Below, piece by piece: positions 17,154 through 25,967 of a stretch of 64,000 nucleotides of DNA. Numbering within the stretch: the stretch's first letter is position 1; each line of letters begins with the position of its first letter. The stretch is from Acidobacteriota bacterium (GTDB taxonomy: Bacteria > Acidobacteriota > Terriglobia > Acidiferrales > UBA7541), in NCBI GenBank assembly GCA_013289695.1, contig JABCZK010000001.1, positions 124,001 through 188,000 on the forward strand, given 5' to 3'. A program made the position numbers and the translations under genes. The notes under the pieces were generated by a model, which saw only the letters and a program-made list of their open reading frames with translations, ran no database searches and had not been told where the DNA came from.

Positions 17154-19874
17154 TTAAAACGGCGTGACGGCCAAATACACGTCGCCAATACCGCTGGCAG
17201 GCTCGGCGGCGATCGTGTCCGGCGCGTAAAACGCAGCGAAGCGTCCATCGGCGGTCAGCGGAGCCGCGCTGTAGCGGTCCGCGGCGACTGGCGCGGATTT
17301 GTTGTTGCTGAAAACCGCCAGCGTGGCGTGCGTGCCCGAAAGAGAGGCTGCGGTTTCGGAAACCGCAAAGGTGTGCGGCGTGCAAGGAAGCACGGCGCCG
17401 AAGCAGGTTTCGCGCACGACCAGTGAGCCTTCAGTTGCAACCTGGCCGGCAGGCGCGGTGGAAGCGGCGCCGGAAACGAACGAAATATATCTTCCGGAGG
17501 CGCTGATGGCAGGCGAGAAATTTTGCGTTTTGGTGGCTGCTGCAGTGCTGTCGTTCGCAATCAGAGTGGTTGATGGAACGCAGCCGTCGGGCGCCGTCTC
17601 ACCGAGGCAAGTATCGCGCAGGTACGCCCTGCTGACGTGTGCTGCATTGCCAGTCGAAGAATCCGCTGGCTGAGATTCGAAGACCGCGAAGCGCGCGTCG
17701 CTGCTGAGAGACGGCGAAATATTCGCGCCGCTGAGAGCTGAATCGTCCGGCGCGTAGGAAATTCTCTCCGCCGAGGCCTCGCAGGTAACAGGCGAGACAA
17801 TTCCCATGCAAGTGTCCGCTAGCACGATCTGCGAAGTGCTCCCCGTATTCTGCGCCGCTGATTTTGCCGCCCACATTTCCAGCGCGATGTAGCGGCCATC
17901 GGCGGAAATTGCGGCGCGTCCAGCCTGCGCGCCTGCTACGCGGTCCTCGTCGTCCACCGGAACCGCCACGGTTCGTGCGACGCAAGCTTTCGTCGCTGTA
18001 GGACCCGCGCAGGTGTCTCGCACGTAAGCTTGCGGCAGCAGGAGGGATTTTTCCGCGACTAGATTTGTCGCCGCAGAAACAAAAGCAACGAAGCGGCCGT
18101 CGCCGCTCAGCGACGGGCTGGTGCTGGGGCCGCTTGCGGCTTCTCCCTTCGGGCCCGTGGAAATAATTTCGGTATGTGGCGTGCATCCGGAAGGAGCATT
18201 CGCGCCCACGCAAAGGTCGCGGACATACAATTCCCAGTAGCCGAGCGATACCGGGGCATTCCCGGAAACGAGATTCGTCGCGCGGGAGATGAACGCCACA
18301 AAGCGCCCATCGCCGCTGATGGAGACTTGCCTGCCGGATTTTCCATTGGGAGCGCTGCCATCGGACGCCAGATCGACGGCCACGGTTTTCGCTGAGCAAT
18401 TCGTCGCACCGACGCAAGTATCACGCACAAAAATATTTCCGGACACAGCCGGCGTAATCAGATTCTTGGCCTGGGAATAGAATGCGACATATCGCCCGCC
18501 GGAGCTGATCGCCGGCGCTTCGCTGGGCCCGTCCGCCGGACCTCCGGCCACGCTGACCGAAACCACCTGAGGAAACTTCACCGCCGCCCCGGCCGCCGCG
18601 TTGATCGTGAACGGGAAGGGAGCCGAAAAAGCCGCTGCGCCGTTCGAGGCCGTGTTGAGCACAGTAATCTCAATGGTTCCGGGCGTTGCGATGTCCGTGG
18701 TCAGTATTTGCGCCTGCAACGAAGTTGCGCTCTTGAACGTGGTGGTGCGCGCCGCGCCGTTCCAATCCACCACGGAATCGCGGATGAAATTCGTGCCGGT
18801 CACAGTGAGCGTGAACCCAGCGCCACCGGCCGTCGCGTTCGCCGGCGCAATGGAGGTAATCGTGGGAGTGACGGGCGGCGTGGGCAAAATCGAAAAGTTG
18901 AGAGGCGGCGTCGAGCCGCCGCCGGAATTCGCCACAGTGACCGGCTCAACGCCGGCATTGGCAACGTCCGCGGCCTTGATCTGGGCTTGGACAGTATTGG
19001 CATTAACGAACGTGGTAGTGCGCGCGCTGCCGTTCCACTTCACGGTGGAGTTCGCGGCGAAGCTCGCGCCGCTGACCGTAATAGTGAAATCGGAAGCGCC
19101 GGCAACCACACTGGCGGGCGAAAGCGAACAGATCGCGGGTGCCTTGGTGGAAGATGAAATGAAGCTGACGGCTGGCGAGAAAATTTCGTTGCCGCCGCCG
19201 GTGTAGGTAAACACGCTGACGCCGTTACAGCTGGCGCCAGCGATGTCCGTGGCAGTGATCTGGGCAGTTAACTGCGTAGAACTCACAAATGCTGTCGTGC
19301 GCGGGCCGCCATTCCAAGCGACGACCGAGCCTGAAAATGGCGGCGGCGGGTTGGGGGTGTCGGGATTATTGGCATTACCAGCAACAAAATTCGAACCATT
19401 CACGGTGACAGTGAATGCTGCGCCGCTCGGGCTGGCGGTCGTTGGACTGAGACTGGCGATCAGCGGGGTGTTCGTTTGCGTGGGAAATACTGTGAATGGC
19501 GCCGCGTTCGCGGTGATGCCACCTCCGGGAAGCGGATTCGAAACCGTCACGAGCGAAGTCCCGGGCGATGCGACGTCGGAAGCTTGCACGGTGATCGCAA
19601 TTTGCCCTGTGTTTACATTCACCGCCGCCGAGCGCGCAGAGCCGTTCCAAAACGCCGTGGAAGTCCCAGTGGAACCGGCGATGAAGCCGTTGCCGGCGAT
19701 GAAAATCGTAAATGACTGGCTACCGGCCGTGACGCTGGATGGAAAAAGCCCAGTGATCACCGGAGTGGGGTTCGGCTGGCCTGGCGCGACGCTGAGGCCG
19801 TTGCTGGAGCTGCAACCTGACGTGAGAATCGTCAGTACAGCAACCACCCCGAACGCGGTCCACCGCAAACGCAT
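17154..19874 (-). CDS. Large lipoprotein: four IPT/TIG domains plus a TolB-like propeller with paired cysteines
   Basis: 906 residues from ATG (complement 19872-19874), chosen because AGGAGG lies nine bases upstream; a TTG one codon earlier would also fit. The signal peptide ends in a lipobox (LTSGC near residue 20). About residues 40-430 hold four Ig-like IPT/TIG repeats, each opening with ITxxxPxxxTAG-like text and containing a WNG...RTT strand. Residues 450-900 are a beta-propeller with recurring SxDGRFVAF motifs. Six blades each carry a (D/E)xCxG motif with a second cysteine 5-8 residues on, suggesting one disulfide per blade. Probably a surface-anchored adhesin or carbohydrate/protein-binding protein; ligand unknown. 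Confidence 0.82.
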   Translation of the reverse strand: MRLRWTAFGVVAVLTILTSGCSSSNGLSVAPGQPNPTPVITGLFPSSVTAGSQSFTIFIAGNGFIAGSTGTSTAFWNGSARSAAVNVNTGQIAITVQASDVASPGTSLVTVSNPLPGGGITANAAPFTVFPTQTNTPLIASLSPTTASPSGAAFTVTVNGSNFVAGNANNPDTPNPPPPFSGSVVAWNGGPRTTAFVSSTQLTAQITATDIAGASCNGVSVFTYTGGGNEIFSPAVSFISSSTKAPAICSLSPASVVAGASDFTITVSGASFAANSTVKWNGSARTTTFVNANTVQAQIKAADVANAGVEPVTVANSGGGSTPPLNFSILPTPPVTPTITSIAPANATAGGAGFTLTVTGTNFIRDSVVDWNGAARTTTFKSATSLQAQILTTDIATPGTIEITVLNTASNGAAAFSAPFPFTINAAAGAAVKFPQVVSVSVAGGPADGPSEAPAISSGGRYVAFYSQAKNLITPAVSGNIFVRDTCVGATNCSAKTVAVDLASDGSAPNGKSGRQVSISGDGRFVAFISRATNLVSGNAPVSLGYWELYVRDLCVGANAPSGCTPHTEIISTGPKGEAASGPSTSPSLSGDGRFVAFVSAATNLVAEKSLLLPQAYVRDTCAGPTATKACVARTVAVPVDDEDRVAGAQAGRAAISADGRYIALEMWAAKSAAQNTGSTSQIVLADTCMGIVSPVTCEASAERISYAPDDSALSGANISPSLSSDARFAVFESQPADSSTGNAAHVSRAYLRDTCLGETAPDGCVPSTTLIANDSTAAATKTQNFSPAISASGRYISFVSGAASTAPAGQVATEGSLVVRETCFGAVLPCTPHTFAVSETAASLSGTHATLAVFSNNKSAPVAADRYSAAPLTADGRFAAFYAPDTIAAEPASGIGDVYLAVTPF

Positions 19875-20178
19875 CAAGCCTGTCCTCCTGCAATTTTTAC
19901 CGGTAGTGTTCACGAAAACTGGCGCCGCCGTTCGTTAGCGTCGCTGCGATAGCCGCACGAGGGAAACGATCCAAACGTCTGCGAGTCCCCTGAATAATGC
20001 CCAAGAATTGATAGCATCCCGGCGAACACTCGTCAACTCGGATTCCCTGAAGCGGTGTTTGGTTGGCCCACGTTTCGGGTCTCGTTTTAATTTACAACGG
20101 TTCTGGCGCGCGGTTCCCGAGCCCGAGCCACGCGGGGAATGCCGCTGGGTTAATCAGGGAGGCCCGCTGGCAAGGTCT
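19875..20178. other. Intergenic gap without a recognisable gene
   Basis: 304 bases between the start of the TIG lipoprotein and the end of mgtC, both on the minus strand. Short open frames on the plus strand (for example from 20008) have no ribosome site and no recognisable composition. It presumably contains the promoter of the lipoprotein and the 3' end of the mgtC transcript, but I could not pick a convincing promoter or terminator. Confidence 0.5.
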
Positions 20179-20835
20179 TTACACGCGCGACGGCCGCGCC
20201 TCGACTTTGGCATTCAGCGAGCCAAATTTTGTGAAGAGTTCGCGCTCTTGGTGATAGGTAACTTCCGCATCGAAATCCACAATTGATTCATCGTTGAGTT
20301 GGTGCGACTGCCAGCGGCGCGCGTCAATCTTGGACTCCTCGACGATGCGATGCGCCGGAACCAGCAGATCGGCGTTGCCTGGAGCTATCAATTGAAACGT
20401 CATCAGGCGCGTTTGCAATCCCAGCCGGTCTTCCAGGTAGCCCAGCGCCACCAGGGCTACCAGCACCATGAAGGTGGCAAAAATAGCGGTCGCGAGCATT
20501 CCGGCGCCCACGGCCATGCCGATGCTGGCCATTACAAAGATTGTCGACGCGCTGGTAATTCCCAGCACCGCTCCGCGGTCGCGAATTACTACGCCCGCGC
20601 CGATGAAACCGATGCCCGGAATAATCTGCGCGGCGATGCGCGTGTGGTCTCCGCCGACTGAGCCCGCCATTTCGTAGGAGATAACGGTGAAGAGCGCCGC
20701 GCCGAAACAGATCAGCATGTTCGTGCGGATTCCGGCGGGCTTGCGGCGCAGTTGCCGCTCCAAGCCGATCAGTCCGCCCAGAAAAGCCGCCAGCACGAGC
20801 CGCAGAAGAATGAATGAGTTTAGGTCGTGAAGCAT
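20179..20835 (-). CDS. MgtC/SapB family membrane protein
   Basis: 218 residues. The N-terminal half has about four or five membrane segments with the family signature: RLVLAAFLGGLIGLERQ, the RTNMLICFGAALFT block, and GIGFIGAGVVIRD with the conserved acidic and arginine residues. A C-terminal soluble domain (about residues 145-218) looks ACT-like. The ATG at 20833-20835 follows a G-rich stretch. MgtC proteins of pathogens modulate ATP synthase and aid growth in low magnesium; free-living homologues are mostly untested. No magnesium riboswitch or transporter was seen beside it. Confidence 0.88.
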   Translation of the reverse strand: MLHDLNSFILLRLVLAAFLGGLIGLERQLRRKPAGIRTNMLICFGAALFTVISYEMAGSVGGDHTRIAAQIIPGIGFIGAGVVIRDRGAVLGITSASTIFVMASIGMAVGAGMLATAIFATFMVLVALVALGYLEDRLGLQTRLMTFQLIAPGNADLLVPAHRIVEESKIDARRWQSHQLNDESIVDFDAEVTYHQERELFTKFGSLNAKVEARPSRV

Positions 20836-20938
20836 GGCACCCCCGTGCCCTGCGCTCCGCGATTCTACTGGAAGGCGCGCTGGAGTGGTGCGATGATTTT
20901 CAAATATCCCGTAGCGGCAAGATTAGCGAACTAGGTTC

Positions 20939-21847
20939 TCACAGTTTGAAGGACGTCAGCTTTGAGAATAGGCGCGCGCGGGCGTGGATTTCGCCGCGCT
21001 TGAGCGTGGTGAGGCGCTGCACGCCGAATTTTTCCACCGCGAAACTTCCCAGCACGGAACCGTAAACCATGGCGTTGCGCAGCGTGCGCTCGTTGACTTT
21101 CCCGGCGCCTGCGAGATAGCCCATGAAACCGCCGGCGAAACTGTCTCCCGCTCCGGTGGGGTCCTGCACTTCTTCCAGGGGAAATGCCGGCACCGAGAAC
21201 AAAAACTTCTCGTGCATCATGATGGCGCCGTGCTCGCCACGCTTGATCACCAGTGTTTTCGGGCCCATTTTGAAGATTTCTTTCGCGGCGCGCGTCAGGT
21301 TGTGCTGGCCGGTCAATTGGCGTGTCTCGTCGTCGTTGATCACCAGCACCTGTATATGCTTCAGCGTTTCCTTGAGTTCCGCGGGAGTGCGCTCGATCCA
21401 GTAGTTCATGGTATCCAGGCCTACCACTTTGGGTTTGCGCGTGACTTGATTCAGAACGGAGCGCTGCAGCATCGGATCGATGTTACCGAGGAAAATAAAA
21501 GCCGAGTCCGTGTAGGCTGGCGGTAGCGTCGGCTTGAAATTCGCGAAGACGTTGAGCTCGGTAATTAGCGTCGTGCGCTCGTTCATGTTCTGGTTGTAGC
21601 GCCCGGCCCAATAAAAGGTTTTTCCCGCGGCGCGCTCCAGACCCTGCAAATCAATGTGCTGGTGTTTGAAGACGGCCACGTCTTGCGCCGTGAAATCATC
21701 GCCGACGATGCCCACCAGGCGCACCGGCGCGAAGTGGCACGCAGCCAGCGCGAAGTAGCTTGCGGCGCCACCCAACATACGATCGTGCTTGCCGTGCGGC
21801 GTCTCAATTCCATCGAACGCCACGGATCCGACGACTAGTAACGACAT
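20939..21847 (-). CDS. PfkB/ribokinase-family sugar or nucleoside kinase
   Basis: 302 residues from the ATG at 21845-21847, which has AGGAGA just upstream; a longer in-frame extension overlaps the phosphorylase gene and looks like noise. Motifs: VVGSVAFDGIETP at the N-terminus, GGAASYFALAA (substrate loop), VGIVGDDF, and the C-terminal DPTGAGDSFAGGFMGYL with the catalytic aspartate and anion hole. The substrate cannot be read from sequence; the position 41 bases after an MTA/purine phosphorylase suggests a nucleoside or a ribose derivative released by that enzyme. Confidence 0.88.
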   Translation of the reverse strand: MSLLVVGSVAFDGIETPHGKHDRMLGGAASYFALAACHFAPVRLVGIVGDDFTAQDVAVFKHQHIDLQGLERAAGKTFYWAGRYNQNMNERTTLITELNVFANFKPTLPPAYTDSAFIFLGNIDPMLQRSVLNQVTRKPKVVGLDTMNYWIERTPAELKETLKHIQVLVINDDETRQLTGQHNLTRAAKEIFKMGPKTLVIKRGEHGAIMMHEKFLFSVPAFPLEEVQDPTGAGDSFAGGFMGYLAGAGKVNERTLRNAMVYGSVLGSFAVEKFGVQRLTTLKRGEIHARARLFSKLTSFKL

Positions 21848-21888
21848 GAATTCTCCTGCCTGCATGAATTTTGCGAGCGCTTGGAAAC

Positions 21889-22818
21889 CTAAGAGATGTA
21901 CTTGCCAATGATTGGCGCGAGACGCTTCTTGGTGGCCGCGGAAATCATTTTGCGGTCGGTGAGGACCGCGTGAGCCAGTGCCGCCCCGCACTTGCAGGCG
22001 CGGTTTTCCGGCAATTGTGCCAGGGCTTCGCGCAGCACGCGCTGCACGTTCGAGGTGTTGCGATTCAAGTTCTCGATGACCTCGCTCACCGTCACGGCAT
22101 CGTGCTGAGGGTGCCAGCAATCGTAATCGGTAATCATGGCGATGGTCGCGTAGCATAGTTCCGCTTCGCGCGCGAGCTTGGCTTCCGTCAAATTGGTCAT
22201 GCCGATCACGTCGAAGCGCAATTGACGGTAAGTCTGCGATTCGGCCAGAGTGGAAAATTGCGGGCCTTCCATACATACATACGTGCCGCCGCGATGCGCC
22301 TTCACCCCGGCGCGATCGCAAGCTTCGGCCAGGTGCGCCGAGAGGTGCGTACATGTGGGTTTGTCAAATCCCACATGGGCGACGATTCCGATGCCGAAGA
22401 ACGTGGCCACGCGCCCGCGAGTGCGATCGAAAAACTGGTCGGGGATCAGAAAATCCAACGGCGGCAAATCGTCGCGTAGCGAACCCACGGCGCTGACGGA
22501 AATGATTCGCTCCACGCCCAGCATCTTCAGCGCGCAGATATTGGCGCGATAATTGATGTCACTAGGAGAAAACACATGACCGCGGCCGTGACGCGCCAGA
22601 AACGCCACGCGCTTCCCTTCCAGCGTGCCGATAATTATTGCGTCGGAAGGATCGCCGAACGGAGTCTTCAGGCGCACTTCGCGCGTATCGGTGAGGCCCA
22701 CCATGGAATACAGGCCGCTGCCGCCGACGATGCCGACCTTCACCCGTTCATTTTTCGCCCCGGACCTCTTTACGGAATTCGCCACGGATTTCGTCAAGCG
22801 TTTCCCAAATTTCGCCAT
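21889..22818 (-). CDS. mtnP: S-methyl-5'-thioadenosine phosphorylase (MTAP family)
   Basis: Cleaves methylthioadenosine, a by-product of polyamine and autoinducer synthesis, to adenine and methylthioribose-1-phosphate. It is 309 residues from ATG (22816-22818), which lies two bases after the stop of the upstream hydrolase with GGTGGA in front. Family motifs: GIVGGSGLYSMVG, the phosphate-binding RHGRGH, SAVGSLRDDLPPLDFLIPDQF, MEGPQFSTLAES and GMTNLTEAKLARE, where Asn-Leu-Thr is typical of MTA/purine phosphorylases with 6-amino preference. Inosine or guanosine activity is possible. The downstream pfkB kinase may act on a product. Confidence 0.9.
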   Translation of the reverse strand: MAKFGKRLTKSVANSVKRSGAKNERVKVGIVGGSGLYSMVGLTDTREVRLKTPFGDPSDAIIIGTLEGKRVAFLARHGRGHVFSPSDINYRANICALKMLGVERIISVSAVGSLRDDLPPLDFLIPDQFFDRTRGRVATFFGIGIVAHVGFDKPTCTHLSAHLAEACDRAGVKAHRGGTYVCMEGPQFSTLAESQTYRQLRFDVIGMTNLTEAKLAREAELCYATIAMITDYDCWHPQHDAVTVSEVIENLNRNTSNVQRVLREALAQLPENRACKCGAALAHAVLTDRKMISAATKKRLAPIIGKYIS

Positions 22819-22820
22819 TT

Positions 22821-23654
22821 TTAATCCACCTTTACCGGTTCGGCTTCCCAGCGTCCGTCGCGCTCGCCGATGTAGGCCGCCTGCGTCTTCGTGTCGTGGC
22901 AAAACAACGCGATCCAGCCTTCCTTCACCAGTTCCGGAATCCATTTCTTTTTATTTTCGAGTGTGGTCATTGGGTACAAGTCGAAGCCCATGATCCAGGG
23001 CAACGGCAGATGCGCCGTGGTAGGCACCAAATCCGCGAGAAAGAATGCGGTCTTTCCTCCGCCCGTGAGTTTCACGCACTGCATGTTCGCGGTGTGGCCC
23101 GGGATGCGAATTAATTCCACGCCAGGAGCGATAGCGCGGTCGGCCTCGAGCAACGCGAGTTTCGCGCTGGAAAGCGGGACGTAATTCTCTTCCATGTAGC
23201 TGGCGCGGTCGCGCTCGGTCGGATGCTTGGCGTGTTCGAATTCCCCGCGCTGCACGACATATTTCGCGTTGGGATACACGGCGACGACTTTGTCTTTTTC
23301 CACGCGCGTATTCCCGCCGCAATGATCGAAATGCAAGTGCGTGTTGATCACGATATCGATTTCGCTGGGGTCCAGTCCGTGGTCTTTCAGCCGGTCGTTC
23401 ACAAAAGGGCCTTCCACACCGTAGATGTCGCGCAGCTTCGCGGACATTTTCGCGCCGATGCCGGTTTCCACCAGAATTCTTTTCCCGCCGGCGTGCACCA
23501 GCAGGCAGTTCATCGCCAGCTGAATGCGATTGCGCCCGTCGCAGGGAATTTTCTTCTCCCACATGACTTTGGGTATCACGCCGAACATCGCCCCGCCATC
23601 GAGCGAGACATATCCATCCACCAACACGTGAAATTCCAGGTCCCCTAGCTTCAA
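22821..23654 (-). CDS. Metallo-beta-lactamase-fold hydrolase (lactonase-like)
   Basis: 277 residues. Metal-binding motifs are complete: NTHLHFDHCGG (HxHxDH), GHTANMQ, FLADLVPT with the bridging Asp, and LFCHDTKTQ. This arrangement resembles N-acyl-homoserine-lactonase-like and related MBL hydrolases; the substrate is unknown. The start is TTG at 23652-23654, overlapping the TGA of meaB in a TTGA, with GGAGAGG just upstream. A longer in-frame extension inside meaB is probably spurious. Tight packing with meaB and the MTA phosphorylase indicates one transcript. Confidence 0.85.
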   Translation of the reverse strand: MKLGDLEFHVLVDGYVSLDGGAMFGVIPKVMWEKKIPCDGRNRIQLAMNCLLVHAGGKRILVETGIGAKMSAKLRDIYGVEGPFVNDRLKDHGLDPSEIDIVINTHLHFDHCGGNTRVEKDKVVAVYPNAKYVVQRGEFEHAKHPTERDRASYMEENYVPLSSAKLALLEADRAIAPGVELIRIPGHTANMQCVKLTGGGKTAFFLADLVPTTAHLPLPWIMGFDLYPMTTLENKKKWIPELVKEGWIALFCHDTKTQAAYIGERDGRWEAEPVKVD

Positions 23655-24616
23655 CGATCCTCTCCAAGGCCGGCCCGCGCCAGGATTGCGTTTACTGCGC
23701 CGTAGGGGTCCGTTTTTCTTTCGGCGACCGCCGCCGCGATGGCATCGAGCTCTTTTTCGCCGAGATATTTCCCCGCCACGCGCTCCATCAGTCGCGTTTC
23801 CAGCAATTGCAAAATCCATTCCTTCCAGTGGCCGACCTCGCGCGCATGGCGTTCGTGCGCCTGCTCAAAATGGTTGCGGAACAGTTCAATTTGCCGGCCC
23901 AGTTCGGCTACGCCTTTAGTTTCCGTCGCGATCGTGCGCACCACCGGCGGTTTCCAGCCGTCGCGCTCTGGGACCAGCTGCAGAATTCCTTTCAGCTGCT
24001 GCTCGAAACGGCCCGCGCCTTCGCGATCGGATTTGTTCAGTACGAAAACGTCGCCGATTTCCATCAGCCCGGCTTTCAGGCTCTGCACGTCGTCGCCCAT
24101 GCCTGGCATCAGCACCACGATCGTGCAATCCGCCAGGCGCACGATTTCGATTTCGCCCTGGCCAACGCCCACCGTTTCCACGAGGATGATTTGTTTGCCC
24201 GCCGCGTCGAGGAGCAGCGTCGTGTCTCGCGTCGCTTGCGACAGGCCGCCCAGAAATCCGCGCGTGGCCATCGAGCGGATAAAGACGCCTGCGTCGGTCG
24301 CGTGCCCCTGCATGCGGATGCGGTCGCCCAGAATCGAGCCACCCGTAAAGGGACTCGATGGATCTACGGCGATGATCCCCACAGTCTTTTTCTGCGCGCG
24401 ATAGTGGCTGGCCAGGCGATCCACCAGCGTGCTCTTGCCCGTGCCGGGCGCGCCGGTGATGCCCACGCGATAGGCGCGGCCGGTAAACGGGAAAAGCTGG
24501 CGCAGAATTTCTTCGGCCTCGCGCTCGCGATTTTCAATCGCGGAAACGGCACGCGAGATCGCGCGCACGTCTCCTGCGCGCACTTGCTCGGCCCAGTTTT
24601 CGATGGACACAGTCAT
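23651..24616 (-). CDS. meaB: Methylmalonyl-CoA mutase-associated GTPase MeaB
   Basis: G3E-family GTPase chaperone that protects B12-dependent acyl-CoA mutases and gates cofactor loading. It is 321 residues with Walker A GAPGTGKSTLVDRL near residue 56, VDPSSPFTGGSILGDRIRM (switch region), ETVGVGQGEIE, and NKSD for guanine recognition. The C-terminal helices form the dimer arm typical of MeaB/ArgK. No mutase gene lies in the window; the acyl-CoA dehydrogenase 77 bases upstream fits branched or short acyl-CoA metabolism. Its stop overlaps the next gene's TTG. Confidence 0.94.
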   Translation of the reverse strand: MTVSIENWAEQVRAGDVRAISRAVSAIENREREAEEILRQLFPFTGRAYRVGITGAPGTGKSTLVDRLASHYRAQKKTVGIIAVDPSSPFTGGSILGDRIRMQGHATDAGVFIRSMATRGFLGGLSQATRDTTLLLDAAGKQIILVETVGVGQGEIEIVRLADCTIVVLMPGMGDDVQSLKAGLMEIGDVFVLNKSDREGAGRFEQQLKGILQLVPERDGWKPPVVRTIATETKGVAELGRQIELFRNHFEQAHERHAREVGHWKEWILQLLETRLMERVAGKYLGEKELDAIAAAVAERKTDPYGAVNAILARAGLGEDR

Positions 24617-24693
24617 AGCGACGTGAATTACAGCCTCGGAATGGTATCACTGGACAGGCTGGTAGCAATGAATGCTAACGTCAAAAAAATAAT

Positions 24694-25860
24694 TTACTTC
24701 TTTCCCAGAATCTGCCGCGCGATTACCAACCGCTGGATCTCGCTGGTACCCTCACCAATCGTACACAACTTCACGTCGCGATAAAACTTTTCCGCCGGAT
24801 AATCCTTGATGAATCCGTAGCCGCCATGAATCTGCACGGCTTCGTTGGCGACGCGCACGGCCACTTCCCCGGCGTACAGTTTGGCCATGCTGGATTCCTG
24901 CGTGATGCGCGCGTCGTGATTGCCGGAAGCGATGGCGCGGTCGGCGAGCCATGCGGCCTGATACGTCAACAGTCGCGCCGCTTCGATCTGCGTGGCCATA
25001 TCCGCCAGCTTGAACTGAATCGCCTGAAACTCCGCGATGGCTTTGCCGAACTGCTTGCGCTGCTTGGCGTAGCGCACGGACGCCTCGTAGGCGCCTTGCG
25101 CCATTCCCAGACCCAGTGAGGCAATCGAAATACGTCCGCCGTCGAGAATTTGCAGGCTGTTGACGAATCCTTCGCCCTCTTTGCCCAGTAGATTTTCGGC
25201 CGGCACGTGGCAATCGGTAAAAACCACTTCGCTGGTGTCGCTGGCGCGCAGTCCCAGTTTGTTTTCTTTCTTGCCGGGCTTGAATCCCTTTGTTCCCTTC
25301 TCGATGATGAACGCGGAGATTCCGTGGCTCTTTTTCGCGGGGTCCGTCACGGCCATGCCCACGCAGACGTCGGCGTAGTGACCGTTCGTGGTAAATGTTT
25401 TCGAGCCGTTGAGGACCCAGCCGCCGTCCTTCTTCACGGCCGTGGTGCGCGTGCCTCCGGCATCAGAGCCAGCTTCGGGCTCGGTGAGCGACCAGCAGCC
25501 AAGTTTCTTTCCTTGTGCGAGCGGCGTGACGTATTTCTTCTTCTGCTCTTCGCTGCCGAATTTGTAGATGTGATTGGTGCACAGCGAATTGTGCGCCGCG
25601 ACGATGATGCCGATCGAGCCATCCACGCGCGAAAGTTCCTCGATAATGATGGCATATTCGGCGTAGCCCATGCCCGCGCCGCCGTACTTCTCGGGAAAAA
25701 TCACGCCGAGAAAACCCATTTCGGACAGCTTGGGGATTAATTCGGAGGGAAACTTCGACACCTCATCCCACTCCATCACATGCGGCAGGATTTCGCCCTC
25801 GGCAAACTCGCGCACCGTTCGCCGCAGCTGCTGCTGTTCATCCGTCAGCGCAAATTCCAC
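24694..25860 (-). CDS. Acyl-CoA dehydrogenase
   Basis: FAD enzyme that forms the alpha-beta double bond of acyl-CoA, passing electrons to ETF. It is 388 residues, the standard size. Motifs: [20 protein letters not shown] (FAD-binding strand), [23 protein letters not shown] in mutated spacing [17 protein letters not shown], and [14 protein letters not shown], whose Glu is the catalytic base in the MCAD/SCAD group. Chain-length preference is unknown; short or branched substrates are likely beside meaB. The start is GTG (25858-25860) after GAGGGC. The upstream gap to 25967 is unusually AT-rich and may hold the promoter. Confidence 0.94.
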   Translation of the reverse strand: MEFALTDEQQQLRRTVREFAEGEILPHVMEWDEVSKFPSELIPKLSEMGFLGVIFPEKYGGAGMGYAEYAIIIEELSRVDGSIGIIVAAHNSLCTNHIYKFGSEEQKKKYVTPLAQGKKLGCWSLTEPEAGSDAGGTRTTAVKKDGGWVLNGSKTFTTNGHYADVCVGMAVTDPAKKSHGISAFIIEKGTKGFKPGKKENKLGLRASDTSEVVFTDCHVPAENLLGKEGEGFVNSLQILDGGRISIASLGLGMAQGAYEASVRYAKQRKQFGKAIAEFQAIQFKLADMATQIEAARLLTYQAAWLADRAIASGNHDARITQESSMAKLYAGEVAVRVANEAVQIHGGYGFIKDYPAEKFYRDVKLCTIGEGTSEIQRLVIARQILGKK

Positions 25861-25967
25861 GTGCCCTCACCAATGTGCAGAATCAATGATAAACAAAATA
25901 AATACCGAACCCGCACTACAATTTATATCACAGCGGCCCGCGCGTGCGACCATCGTACGCGCAGAGA

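Noticed and set aside
25868-25940. AT-rich stretch with TATAAA and TATTTA as a promoter for the acyl-CoA dehydrogenase
   Set aside because: No matching -35 hexamer at proper spacing; left unannotated beyond a remark.
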